NCBI RefSeq assembly: GCF_024343575.1
Contig: NZ_RJUA01000122.1
Coordinates: 17,609-81,608, forward strand
DNA from: Lacihabitans sp. LS3-19
GTDB taxonomy: Bacteria > Bacteroidota > Bacteroidia > Cytophagales > Spirosomataceae
Length of the DNA: 64,000 nucleotides
Direction of reading: 5' to 3'
The stretch's first letter is position 1; each line of letters opens with the position of its first letter. A model generated the notes under the pieces. It was not told where the DNA came from, did no database searches, and saw only the letters and a list, made by a program, of their open reading frames with translations. This document shows, piece by piece, positions 41,643 through 50,605 of the stretch. The position numbers and the translations under genes were made by a program.

Positions 41643-43538
41643 TTACTTATTCAAAACCCATTTGGCCAAGTCTTTGGCTGCTTGATAGTTCTGATATTCT
41701 TTTGGTATTCTTCGGCCATCAACATATTCGTTGTACAGCCATGGATCACCTATAACAAAAACTCGACCTTTGCCAAAGTTAGTAGCTGCCATTATCACAT
41801 CTCCACCTTCTTCAATTACGGGATATGCATTTCCGCTCAATTGTAAGGTTACCAATTCTTTAACATATACTTTTTCCGTATTGGGGAAAATCTTATTTCC
41901 CGCTGGAATATCCAATTTCCCTTGGTGCCATTCCATTCCTTGCACCATATTTCGGCTTTTTCCAGTAAATGCTATACCAAAAGCTTTAGATAATTCATTC
42001 AATTTCGGGATTTCACAATTGGCCGTATCATTCGCCATAAGTACCAAAGTACCGCCATTATTTACCCAAGTTTTTATTTCTTTTATGTCTTTTGGAGCGA
42101 CATAATTTGGTGAAGCAGTTTCTTTTTTAGTATCAGGATCCACAATGATATACACGTTTACCCCTTTTAAATTTGCAGCAGTGGGCTGGCCTTTTAAGGC
42201 TTTAAGTTTTGCTCCGTAGTTTTGAAAAATCTCTCCCCACCACAAAAAACCAGAATGTTGGGTGTCTTCCCACACATAATGAAACTGTTCCGAATCTCCA
42301 TTCCAATCCTTCCTAAACTCGTGGTTGAAATGATAATCCAAAGCCACCGTTTGATTTTTGGCCAATTGATTTTCTTCTGCTATTTCCATTTCGACACTTG
42401 CGAAAATAAACGAACCAACACCTTTTAAATCATTCTTACGCAAAGGTTCACCGATATAATATTCGAAAGTACCGTCTCGGTATGGATTGCCACCAAGGCC
42501 TCCAACAGAAACTGTTTTCTCTAAAGCCAAACTTCCGTCCGGCTCGGTAATTACAAACTCTTTCAAAATACCTTTGTAGCCCTTTTTAGCAGAGAAAAGA
42601 TAGTTTTGGGACAAATAACCTTTGCGAACACCTTTTGCCAAAGCATAAACAAACATACAAGATGTAGAGGCTTCTAAATAATTGCCTTCTTTGTTACCCA
42701 AAGCCGTCATTTGATACCAAACACCAGTTTTTTGATCTTGGTATTTTACCAATGCTGGAGCTAATCTTTGCAAATATTTTATAAGATTTGGCCTTGCTGG
42801 GTGATTTTCAGGAAAATAATCTAAAACCTCAACCAAAGCCATAGCATACCAGCCAATGCTTCTGCCCCAAAAATGTGGTGACAGGCCAGTTTTCTTGTCC
42901 GCCCATTGCTGCTCTTTTGACTCATCATAGCCATGATATATCAAACCAGTTTTTGGGTCCACCATATATTTTTCTACCATAGCAAACTGCTTGGCGATGT
43001 GGTCAAAATGCTCAGGATGTTTGAATATTTTGGCATATTCAGCCGAGAAAGGCTCAGCCATAAACAAGCCATCTAGCCAAATCTGATTGGGATATCTAAG
43101 CTTATGCCAATAAGCACCTTCTTTGTTTTTGGGTTGATTCTCCAACTGTGACCAAAGAATATCAGCTGCCTTTTTGTATTTTTCTTTCTTTTGCTGAGAC
43201 TGATGCGATATCATCAGCAAAGCTCTACCAGAATTAATATTATCGAGATTGTAATCTTCTATTTTATAGGTTTTCATAGAACCGTCTTCGTTTACAAAGC
43301 GATTCATATCGGCTAATATATATTCGTAATATTTGGCATCCGCATTCCTATGCCATACTTTTTCTAGAGCCTTGAGCATAAATCCTTGTTCATAATCCCA
43401 TGTAGATTTTACTCGAGGTTTTACAACAATTGAATCGGGATACCAGGCCATAAAAGCATCTGCCATCTGTTGAGAATAGGGCTTTTGTGCAATTCCAAAT
43501 TGCGAAACTAGTAAGAAATAAAAAATGTACTTTTTCAT
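41643..43538 (-). CDS. GH105-type hydrolase fused to DUF4350-like domain
   Basis: The 631-residue exported protein (signal ending GIAQ, about residue 17) starts with a GH88/105 (alpha/alpha) barrel (about 20-365): YPNQIWLDGLFMAEPFSAEYA with the catalytic Asp, SPHFWGRSIGWYAMALVEVLD and NYLEASTSCMFVYALAKGVRKGYL. The remainder (about 395-631) is a DUF4350-like domain with a glutamine-amidotransferase-like fold (GVNVYIIVDPD, WVNNGGTLVLMAND, GKGRVFVIGDPWLYNEYVDGR). The second part may bind a sugar or modify the product. It precedes the pectinesterase on the same strand, about 120 bases away. Confidence 0.88.
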   Translation of the reverse strand: MKKYIFYFLLVSQFGIAQKPYSQQMADAFMAWYPDSIVVKPRVKSTWDYEQGFMLKALEKVWHRNADAKYYEYILADMNRFVNEDGSMKTYKIEDYNLDNINSGRALLMISHQSQQKKEKYKKAADILWSQLENQPKNKEGAYWHKLRYPNQIWLDGLFMAEPFSAEYAKIFKHPEHFDHIAKQFAMVEKYMVDPKTGLIYHGYDESKEQQWADKKTGLSPHFWGRSIGWYAMALVEVLDYFPENHPARPNLIKYLQRLAPALVKYQDQKTGVWYQMTALGNKEGNYLEASTSCMFVYALAKGVRKGYLSQNYLFSAKKGYKGILKEFVITEPDGSLALEKTVSVGGLGGNPYRDGTFEYYIGEPLRKNDLKGVGSFIFASVEMEIAEENQLAKNQTVALDYHFNHEFRKDWNGDSEQFHYVWEDTQHSGFLWWGEIFQNYGAKLKALKGQPTAANLKGVNVYIIVDPDTKKETASPNYVAPKDIKEIKTWVNNGGTLVLMANDTANCEIPKLNELSKAFGIAFTGKSRNMVQGMEWHQGKLDIPAGNKIFPNTEKVYVKELVTLQLSGNAYPVIEEGGDVIMAATNFGKGRVFVIGDPWLYNEYVDGRRIPKEYQNYQAAKDLAKWVLNK

Positions 43539-43611
43539 TGTTATTTTTTGAATAAAGCCTAAAATAAAATTGGCTACTTTTTAAAATACTTAGGTTAATT
43601 AATATACTTGA

Positions 43612-43938
43612 TTAAAGAAAATCTTCTCTTAAAGGGTGAAAAACATCTATCAGCTCGCCATCTTCTAGACAAACTGCACCATGCACTAAGTCACTTGGCA
43701 CAAAATAAACATCCCCTCCTTTTAATGTTTTGGTTTTTCCGTTAATTGTAATGTCGAACATTCCACTGGCAACATAACTCGCCTGCGTATGTGGGTGGCT
43801 GTGCATAGCACCAATCCCACCAGCTTCGAAAGCAACTTTCACAACCATCATTTGGTCGTCATAAGCCATTACTTTTCGTTTAATTCCTCCTCCCAAATCA
43901 ACCCACTCAATTGAGCTGTCTTCTATTAATGTGTTCAT
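43612..43938 (-). CDS. kdgF: KdgF-type cupin, uronate linearisation
   Basis: The 108-residue single-domain cupin closely follows KdgF: WVDLGGGIKRKVMAYDDQMMVV, metal ligands His46, His48 and Gln52 in MHSHPHTQ, His86 in LVHGAV, and the conserved end DVFHPLREDFL with Arg104. KdgF opens 4,5-unsaturated galacturonate, the product of GH88/105, to the linear keto sugar. The overlap of four bases with the esterase gene upstream places it in the same operon. This ties the cluster to pectin breakdown with unsaturated products. Confidence 0.9.
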   Translation of the reverse strand: MNTLIEDSSIEWVDLGGGIKRKVMAYDDQMMVVKVAFEAGGIGAMHSHPHTQASYVASGMFDITINGKTKTLKGGDVYFVPSDLVHGAVCLEDGELIDVFHPLREDFL

Positions 43939-45107
43939 TTTATTGTTTTTAATAGACTAAGAATCGCTTCATTTCCTTTCAAAGCATTGCTTGGCAATGG
44001 ATTTTCAGAAGTAAAAACACTCAAGTCTTCTTTGGATAATAATGTTATTTTACTTTCATCTATTTGGTTTGTATCAAGGTTTAAATATTTACCTAAAAAA
44101 GCATAAGCAGCCGCTCTTTTCGATGGCCCATAATCGTGTTTTTCATTGGGCAAATGAACATTTTCAACCATATCAAATGCATCAAAAAAACTGTAAATTC
44201 TTTGAATATGCGGATACTCAACTTCGGGCGTAAACTTTGTCCAATCGTCTCCGTCAGAAACCAGAAGTAGTGGCTTTGGTGCAAAACATGCTGCTATTTC
44301 AACATTGGAAGTTGCATGGTCTGTACGTACATGTATGGGCATTCCAGACTCGCAAGTGCAACCTCCATAGAAATAATTAGAAACCATAACTACTGGAACA
44401 GAAACTGCCACTCTAGGATCTAATGCAGCCAAAATAAAAGTTTGTGTTCCGCCACCCGATTCCCCGGAAACTGCAATTTTGTTTTTATCAACTTCTGACA
44501 ATTGACTTAGGAAATCCATTGAACGTATACTATTAATAATCTGCAACTTAAGAGCCGTTTCAATTTTATGGTCACACTGTTGCATATCTCCGTAACCAAT
44601 CATGTCATAGGCAAAAACTACCGCACCCATTCTAGCCATAATAGCACATCTTGTTTGGGTTGCTTCTCCAAATCTCGGATCTTTGCCGTGGCCATGAGGT
44701 GCTAAAACTGCTGGTATTTTTCCCGAAATATTTAAAGGTTTATAAAGATTTCCGCTAACAAAAAGGCCAGGAAGACTCTCAAAAAAGACATTTTCTACCG
44801 TATAACCATCATTTGTTTTTTTGGAATGAATCGTAGCCTCAATTTTTTGATTTGGTTTAATAGAACTGATTTCTGCACCTTCTATTATTCCTTTTTTAAT
44901 TGCTTTTGCTCGTTTTTGCCATTCTTTTTTTGAACTATATAATTCCTGTTGTTTTTGACTTTCTACTTTGCCTTGTTCAGGAGTAAAAAAAGCCCCTTGC
45001 CTTAGCTGGGCAATTAAATTGTTTTGATAAAAAAATAGCCCAATTAAAACAAAAACCACCTTGTTTTTTTTTGAAAATTCAGTTTTCAAATCGTTTAGAT
45101 TTTTCAT
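43935..45107 (-). CDS. alpha/beta hydrolase, acetyl esterase-like
   Basis: The 390-residue exported protein has a late signal sequence (FVLIGLFFYQNNLIAQ, residues 20-35). The alpha/beta hydrolase core has PAVLAPHGHGKDPRF, a GxSxG elbow in AVSGESGGGTQTF near residue 215, an acidic residue in LLVSDGDDWTKF, and a late His in PNEKHDYGPSKR near residue 338. The family includes acetylxylan and other carbohydrate esterases. In this operon it probably deacetylates pectin or rhamnogalacturonan fragments. The exact ester is unknown. Confidence 0.82.
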   Translation of the reverse strand: MKNLNDLKTEFSKKNKVVFVLIGLFFYQNNLIAQLRQGAFFTPEQGKVESQKQQELYSSKKEWQKRAKAIKKGIIEGAEISSIKPNQKIEATIHSKKTNDGYTVENVFFESLPGLFVSGNLYKPLNISGKIPAVLAPHGHGKDPRFGEATQTRCAIMARMGAVVFAYDMIGYGDMQQCDHKIETALKLQIINSIRSMDFLSQLSEVDKNKIAVSGESGGGTQTFILAALDPRVAVSVPVVMVSNYFYGGCTCESGMPIHVRTDHATSNVEIAACFAPKPLLLVSDGDDWTKFTPEVEYPHIQRIYSFFDAFDMVENVHLPNEKHDYGPSKRAAAYAFLGKYLNLDTNQIDESKITLLSKEDLSVFTSENPLPSNALKGNEAILSLLKTIK

Positions 45108-45111
45108 GGTA

Positions 45112-45276
45112 TTAAAGTTTTTTTGAGAAAATTCTCCATAAATCTATTTCTCCTATATTACTGCAGCTATTATTTTTAAAAGAAGTATCCGTTTTGAAAG
45201 TTAAACACTTTTGACTTTGCGTAAAGGCTATTTGGCATAAACCCAACATGATGAGCAAGACACTTAAAAATTTCAT
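45112..45276 (-). CDS. short exported peptide or gene remnant
   Basis: The 54-residue frame (start 45276, stop 45112) begins with a signal peptide-like stretch (MKFLSVLLIMLGLCQIAFTQ) and continues with SQKCLTFKTDTSFKNNSC and a tail ending IFSKKL. It ends four bases before the start of the esterase gene and shares its strand. It could be a small exported protein or the front end of a lost gene. The two Cys in the mature part would allow a disulfide. No family is recognised. Confidence 0.4.
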   Translation of the reverse strand: MKFLSVLLIMLGLCQIAFTQSQKCLTFKTDTSFKNNSCSNIGEIDLWRIFSKKL

Positions 45277-45620
45277 TGAAAATCGGGTTGAACACTAAAA
45301 TTACTCAAATAAATACAATTCTTTGCTTTAAAAAGAACTAGAGTTAAGGAAAATTAACGGGAACGATTGCGTGTTAACCTTAAAGTAAATTAATTTTCAG
45401 ACTAAAACTGCGAATCAAATTAAATATCCTAGATCTGTAAATTTAAATCTTAAACAGAAAAAGGAGTTTTATAAAGCATACTTGGTATTTTATCTATAGA
45501 TTTTGGCGAATTATAGAATTATTGTCACATTTTGCGACAATAAGTTTTTATGGTATTTATATTTCAATTATTTTTATAGAATAATTGAAACATTTTCAAC
45601 CTTTTTATCAATCTTTAAAT
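45277..45620. other. divergent intergenic region, no gene seen
   Basis: This AT-rich spacer separates the esterase/kdgF operon from the carboxylesterase gene. Apart from the 14-base operator-like site at 45357-45370 I see no gene and no clear promoter of the TTTG/TAnnTTTG type. Confidence 0.5.
45357..45370. promoter_or_regulatory. operator-like site ACGGGAACGATTGC, copy 2
   Basis: Identical over 14 bases to the site at 39364-39377. It lies between two divergent transcription units of the pectin cluster, where a common regulator would be expected to bind. Confidence 0.5.
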
Positions 45621-47225
45621 ATGAAATTAAAATTTATTGCCTTAGTTTTAGTATTGGCAAATTCGCTGAACACATTAGCTCAAGGCCTTCAAACTGGAGA
45701 AAACGTAGCAGTAACTACTACAGAATCAGGTAAAGTACGTGGCTATATCAACAATGGGATATACAATTACAAAGGCATTCCTTATGCCGAGGCAAAGCGT
45801 TTTGAATCACCTCAAAAACCAAAACCTTGGACAAATGTTCGCAGTTCGATGGTATACGGACCAGTGGCTCCGCTTGAAAATCCTACAACAAGCGTAATGG
45901 ACGAAAGTGAATTTGTTTTTGACCACAGCTGGGGTTTTACAAACGAGGATTGCATGCGTATAAATGTATGGACACCTGGAATAAATGATGGCAAAAAACG
46001 TCCAGTTTTATTCTGGATTCATGGTGGTGGTTTCACTGCTGGATCTTCTCAAGAATTACCATCTTATGATGGTGAAAACCTAGCTAAAAAAGGAGACGTA
46101 GTGATTGTATCTATCAATCATCGCTTAAATATATTGGGATATCTTGACCTTTCAGCTTATGGAGACAAATACAAACAATCGGCAAACTTGAGCGTATTGG
46201 ACATGAAACTTGCCTTGGAATGGGTAAAAGCTAATATCTCAAACTTTGGTGGAGATCCAAATAACGTAACGATTTTTGGTCAATCAGGCGGTGGTGCTAA
46301 AGTAAATACACTTATGGCAATGCCATCAGCTAAAGGACTTTTTCATAAAGCTATCAATCAAAGTGGTGCTTTTCGCTCAGAAATGTTAGACAAAGCAACC
46401 ACTCAATTAATAGGTGCTGAAGTAGTGAAAGAACTTGGACTTACTGGAGACAAAATTGACGAGATACAAAATGTGCCTTATCAAACATTGGCAAATGCTG
46501 GCAAAAAAGCACTTAAGACTGTTGCAGACAAAATGAAGGCGGAAGGCAAACCAACAGTCGGATTCGGCTTAAGCTGGGGGCCAAGTGCTGACGGCGAGGT
46601 GCTCCCTTTCCAATTGTTTTCTAACGAAGCGTTCGAACTTTCAAAAAACATACCTTTGATGATAGGCACAACTATCAACGAATTTGCGGTTTTTAGAGGA
46701 GGAATACCGAGCAATTCAACTGACGAAAAAGCAATAGAAGCCATCAAAAAAGTATATGGCGACAAAACCGATGCCTACATGGCAGCCGTTAAAAAAGCTT
46801 ACCCAAATGGTAAATTGACAGATATGTTAAGTTATGATTTGATGTTCCGTCCAGGAGCGGTTCAACAAGCCAATCAGAAATCAGCAGTGGCAGGCGGAGC
46901 ACCTACGTACATGTACCTTTTTGACTGGCAATCACCCGTAATGGACGGCAAATACAAAGCGGTGCATTGTATGGAAATTGCGTTTTGTTTTGACAATATT
47001 CAACGTACCAAAAACATGACGGGAGGAACTAAGGAAGCCCAAGCATTAGCAGATAAAATGAGTCAAGCTTGGTTAAACTTTGCAAAAAATGGTAATCCAA
47101 ACCATAAAGGTTTACCAAACTGGCCTGCCTATAATACTACGAATACTGCAACTATGCATTTTGATAATACTTGCACTGTAAAACCTCAAATGGACAAAGA
47201 GCTTTTTGAGTTAGTGAAGAACTAA
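45621..47225 (+). CDS. type B carboxylesterase
   Basis: The start MKLKFIALVL gives 534 residues with a signal peptide ending TLAQ; an ATG 12 codons upstream is open but would spoil the signal. Carboxylesterase marks are the oxyanion stretch FWIHGGGFTAGSSQ, SEDC-like NEDCMRINVWTP, the nucleophile in TIFGQSGGGAKV near residue 208 and a late His in VHCMEIAFCFDN. It should hydrolyse an exported ester, perhaps an acyl or feruloyl decoration of plant polysaccharide. It is followed by its own terminator. Confidence 0.9.
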   Translation: MKLKFIALVLVLANSLNTLAQGLQTGENVAVTTTESGKVRGYINNGIYNYKGIPYAEAKRFESPQKPKPWTNVRSSMVYGPVAPLENPTTSVMDESEFVFDHSWGFTNEDCMRINVWTPGINDGKKRPVLFWIHGGGFTAGSSQELPSYDGENLAKKGDVVIVSINHRLNILGYLDLSAYGDKYKQSANLSVLDMKLALEWVKANISNFGGDPNNVTIFGQSGGGAKVNTLMAMPSAKGLFHKAINQSGAFRSEMLDKATTQLIGAEVVKELGLTGDKIDEIQNVPYQTLANAGKKALKTVADKMKAEGKPTVGFGLSWGPSADGEVLPFQLFSNEAFELSKNIPLMIGTTINEFAVFRGGIPSNSTDEKAIEAIKKVYGDKTDAYMAAVKKAYPNGKLTDMLSYDLMFRPGAVQQANQKSAVAGGAPTYMYLFDWQSPVMDGKYKAVHCMEIAFCFDNIQRTKNMTGGTKEAQALADKMSQAWLNFAKNGNPNHKGLPNWPAYNTTNTATMHFDNTCTVKPQMDKELFELVKN

Positions 47226-47245
47226 AATGTCTTTAAGATTACCAG

Positions 47246-47277
47246 AAAAAGTGAAGCCCAAAACTTCACTTTTTTTA
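47246..47277 (+). terminator. terminator after the carboxylesterase gene
   Basis: An 11-base stem, AAAAAGTGAAG / CTTCACTTTTT, with a 7-base loop and a T-run lies about 20 bases after the stop codon. It can also serve the convergent LLM oxidoreductase gene. Confidence 0.88.
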
Positions 47278-47304
47278 TTTCCTCAAAATCTGAAAATTAT
47301 GCTT

Positions 47305-48330
47305 TTAAATATTTCCCTTTACAATCGGAGAAACTTTCTCTCCTATCAATTCAATTGATTTCATTAACTTTTCGTGCGTCATGCCTGGGTTGTCCATCTG
47401 AAAAGTAAATCTCGAAATACCCCCCAAGGCTTCGCTATGTCTTATGATTTTTTCGGCCACTTCTTGCGGATTTCCTACCAAAAAAGCTCCTCTTTTTGTG
47501 TTTTGTGAGAGAAAATGCTCCTTGGTTACAGGTCCCCATCCACGTTCTTTGCCAATTTTGGTGAACATTTCGGCATAACCTGGATAATATTCTTCAATTG
47601 CTTGTTCGGTGCTTTCGGCAACATAACCAAGTGAATGCAAACCTACTTTAAGATGCTCAGGAGAATATCCAGCTTTCTTTCCTGACTCTCGATATAGATC
47701 TATTAATGGTCTAAATCTGTGAGTTTCGCCACCTATTACCGCCACCATTAATGGCAAACCCAAACTTCCGGCCCTAACAAATGATTGAGGTGTACCCCCT
47801 ACTCCAAGCCAAATCGGGAGTTTTTCTTGCATCGGTTTTGGATATATACTTTGCTCTTTAAGTGCTGGACGGAATTGCCCAGACCAAGTGATTTTGTCCG
47901 AAGAATTTATTTTTAACAACAAATCAAGTTTCTCTATGAAAAGCTTATCATAATCTTCTAGTCTTAAACCAAAAAGTGGAAACGCATCGATAAAAGAGCC
48001 TCTACCTACCACCATTTCAGCACGACCTTTTGATATAAGATCTAAAGTTGCGAAGTCTTCATAAACTCTAACCGGATCAGCCGCACTTAGCACAGTTACT
48101 GCTGAGGTCAAAATTATTTTCTCAGTTCTGGAGGCAGCAGCTGCTAAAATCATAGATGGAGCTGCGTCCAAAAATTCCTTGCGATGGTGTTCGCCTATTC
48201 CAAAGATATCCAAGCCTCCCTTGTCTGCTAAAACTATCCTGTCAATTAATTCATTAATAATCTGTGCATTAGTTGCACCATTTCTTTCTCCAGATGGTGC
48301 TGCCGCAAAACTGTCTATTCCTATTTGCAT
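47305..48330 (-). CDS. LLM-class flavin-dependent oxidoreductase
   Basis: The 341-residue bacterial luciferase-like monooxygenase shows a TIM-barrel start (MQIGIDSFAAAPSG), DIFGIGEHHRKEFLDAAPSMILAAAASRTEKIILTSAVTVLSAADPVRVYEDFATLDLIS, VGRGSFIDAFPLFG and PIWLGVGGTPQSFVRAG. These proteins use reduced FMN or F420 to oxidise varied substrates; FMN is more likely in this phylum. The substrate is unknown. It is transcribed toward the carboxylesterase and not in an operon. Confidence 0.92.
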   Translation of the reverse strand: MQIGIDSFAAAPSGERNGATNAQIINELIDRIVLADKGGLDIFGIGEHHRKEFLDAAPSMILAAAASRTEKIILTSAVTVLSAADPVRVYEDFATLDLISKGRAEMVVGRGSFIDAFPLFGLRLEDYDKLFIEKLDLLLKINSSDKITWSGQFRPALKEQSIYPKPMQEKLPIWLGVGGTPQSFVRAGSLGLPLMVAVIGGETHRFRPLIDLYRESGKKAGYSPEHLKVGLHSLGYVAESTEQAIEEYYPGYAEMFTKIGKERGWGPVTKEHFLSQNTKRGAFLVGNPQEVAEKIIRHSEALGGISRFTFQMDNPGMTHEKLMKSIELIGEKVSPIVKGNI

Positions 48331-48425
48331 TTTTCTTTATTAAATTATAGCTTTTAGACTAAACACAAATGTGGAATATAAAGGTTGCAAAAACTTGCTT
48401 TAGCATCTAAGTTTTGAATTGCTAT

Positions 48426-50147
48426 TTAATATGTTTTTTTCAAAATTTGAAGGACTCTTTGATCATCTTTGAAATCTTCCAACCAGTCTCTAACTATATA
48501 TTTAAAAAACAACATGGAAGGCTCATGGTTTTTTATAGCTTTTTCAAAAAACAAACAAGCCGTTTCAATATCACCCAAAACCCCATAAACTATTCCTAGA
48601 TCGTAGTTTGAAACAGGCTGAGTCTTATCTAAATCTTTCATTTTAGAAATAAAATCGAATCCTTTCTGTTTTTCACCTTTCATTCCACTCAAAACACCAC
48701 ATGCACTAAGCGTTAGTCCAGAATAATTTTGCAAAAGAGCAAGATTTAGAGCAATTTCAGCATTCGCATATTTTTGGGATTTCATTAAGTTTATTCCCAC
48801 AATATAATTTCCGCCCCAGAAGTCAGGTTCTATTTCAAGCATATTATTACCTTGAGCTATTGCACCTTCAAAATCCCCAAAAATCCAATGAAGATAAGAG
48901 GCATAGAAATTATTAAAAAGCGATAAAGGATCTAATTCCAATGCATTTTGAGTATGTTTTTTAGCCGCTTTATGATTTCCTCTTAAACCATAAATCAAAG
49001 CATACAAACTATGATATTCAGCTAAGTTTCCACCTAATTTCAAAGCCATTTTTAGAGATTTCTCGGCTTCTTCAAAATTCCACTCGCATAAAAGTTGCAT
49101 ACGAGCCAATGCCAAATGACTCTCAGGAATTTCTTTATCAAGCTGGATAGATTTATCAGAGGCAAGTCTTATTTCTTTTAAACATTTTTCTGGTTTAAGA
49201 TAACGATAAAACCACATATTTAAATAACATGAAGCGATTCCAGAATAAGCAGGAGCATAATTGGGCTCAATTTCAATAGCAGCTTCAAAATAACTTATTG
49301 ATTTTAGAAAGTCTTCTTTTCCACCAAATTTGTTAAAATAGAACCTCCCTTGTAGATACAATTGGTATGCTTGATGGTCATTGGTATATCTCTTGAAGGC
49401 ATTTTCCTTTTCTTTGCCAAAAAGTTTGACTTTTATACCTTCCAAAATCGCAATAGAAATCTCATCTTGAATATCAAAAATATCAGCCTCCACTCTATCA
49501 AATTTTTCCGACCAAACCTGGAATCCATCTTTTACAGAGACCAAATTGGCAGAAATCCTTAATTTGTTCTCTGATTTCCTTACACTTCCTTCTAATAAAT
49601 AATCTACATTTAAGACTTTTCCGATTTCTCTAATATCCAGATCTTTACCTTTGAAAACAAACGTAGAGCTTCTTCCGAGCACCTTCAATGCCGGCACTTG
49701 CGAAAGCACATTAATTATTTCCTCAGTGATTCCGTCGCTAAAATACTCTTGGCTTGAATCTCGACTCATATTTTGGAACGGCAAAACAGCTATCGATATT
49801 TTTTCTGAATTCGGTAAAATATTTTTCCTAAAATCCGTAGGTGAAGACTCAAACTCTTGGGTAAAGTATTTACTAAAATTCTGCGGACTAGAAATACCCA
49901 CAGCATCCGCAATTTCAGATATTCTCATTTCAGTATTATGAAGCAGATTTTTTGCTTTTTCTAATCGCCTTTTCCTAATGAATAAACTTACCGGGAGATC
50001 GGTTTTTTGCTTTAAAATTCGATGAAGATGGGCTCTACTTACGCCAACTTGTTTGCAGATGTAATCTGAGGTAATTCCAGGTTGATCTAAATTATTATCA
50101 ATAAAAAGCTCCAACTTATGGAGAATAGGATTTTCTTGGGTATTCAT
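48426..50147 (-). CDS. AraC-type regulator fused to TolB-like and TPR domains
   Basis: The 573-residue protein has an AraC/XylS helix-turn-helix pair at the N-terminus (about residues 8-105, GVSRAHLHRILKQKTDLPVSLFIRKRRLEKAKNLL, VGISSPQNFSKYFTQEF). A TolB-like N-terminal-type domain follows (about 115-245, ISIAVLPFQNMSRDSSQEYFSDGITEEI). About eight TPR units run from 255 to 565 (YAPAYSGIASCYLNMWF, AEYHSLYALIYGLRGNHKAAKKH, and so on). No membrane helix is obvious, so it is a soluble DNA-binding protein with a protein-interaction tail. Targets are unknown. Confidence 0.88.
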   Translation of the reverse strand: MNTQENPILHKLELFIDNNLDQPGITSDYICKQVGVSRAHLHRILKQKTDLPVSLFIRKRRLEKAKNLLHNTEMRISEIADAVGISSPQNFSKYFTQEFESSPTDFRKNILPNSEKISIAVLPFQNMSRDSSQEYFSDGITEEIINVLSQVPALKVLGRSSTFVFKGKDLDIREIGKVLNVDYLLEGSVRKSENKLRISANLVSVKDGFQVWSEKFDRVEADIFDIQDEISIAILEGIKVKLFGKEKENAFKRYTNDHQAYQLYLQGRFYFNKFGGKEDFLKSISYFEAAIEIEPNYAPAYSGIASCYLNMWFYRYLKPEKCLKEIRLASDKSIQLDKEIPESHLALARMQLLCEWNFEEAEKSLKMALKLGGNLAEYHSLYALIYGLRGNHKAAKKHTQNALELDPLSLFNNFYASYLHWIFGDFEGAIAQGNNMLEIEPDFWGGNYIVGINLMKSQKYANAEIALNLALLQNYSGLTLSACGVLSGMKGEKQKGFDFISKMKDLDKTQPVSNYDLGIVYGVLGDIETACLFFEKAIKNHEPSMLFFKYIVRDWLEDFKDDQRVLQILKKTY

Positions 50148-50605
50148 GGGTATAGCGTTTCTACCCCTAAATTTAACATTTTTTATTAACCTGAAGGCAA
50201 TCTTAACATAAGTATTTATTTTTCAAATATTTATCTAGTACTTATCTAACATAAAACGTGTATCTTACACAAAGAAATAATATCCTTGTAAATTTATTTT
50301 TTTTAATATTTAAATAAACGCAATGCCACATTAAAAAAAGTTTGGCGAAAAATATCACCAAACTTTCAATTTTAATCAACCTATATTTACCTAAAAAATG
50401 CGAAGTGTTTTCATGGCTATAGAAAAGCTTTCCTTCTAATTACTTAACAAATGTAGCCGCTAAAAACCTGCTTGTCTTTTCATATTGTCCCAATAAATTA
50501 GTGTATTGTCTCATTATTATTATAATGGCTTTAAAATAAATAGCCCCAAACTTTCGTCTGGAGCCATTAATGTTTTTTTATAAAATTAAATTAACAAATC
50601 GCTAT
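50148..50605. other. intergenic region with two hairpins
   Basis: No confident gene is present. Two minus-strand hairpins are visible: one at 50542-50565, described separately, and one at 50337-50366 (AAAGTTTGG / CCAAACTTT, 12-base loop, followed by T-run on the minus strand). A 24-codon frame at 50440-50514 is too short to support. Confidence 0.45.
50542..50565 (-). terminator. GNRA-loop terminator after the HD-YitT gene
   Basis: On the minus strand GGCUCCAGAC-GAAA-GUUUGGGGCU pairs over ten bases when G-U pairs are allowed, with a GAAA tetraloop. It is followed by AUUUAUUUU. It starts about 40 bases after the stop codon of the HD-YitT gene. Confidence 0.55.

Noticed and set aside
50440..50514. 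24-codon minus-strand frame starting MRQYTNLLGQYEK
   Set aside because: Too short to support, no promoter or context; could be a remnant but no parent is recognised.
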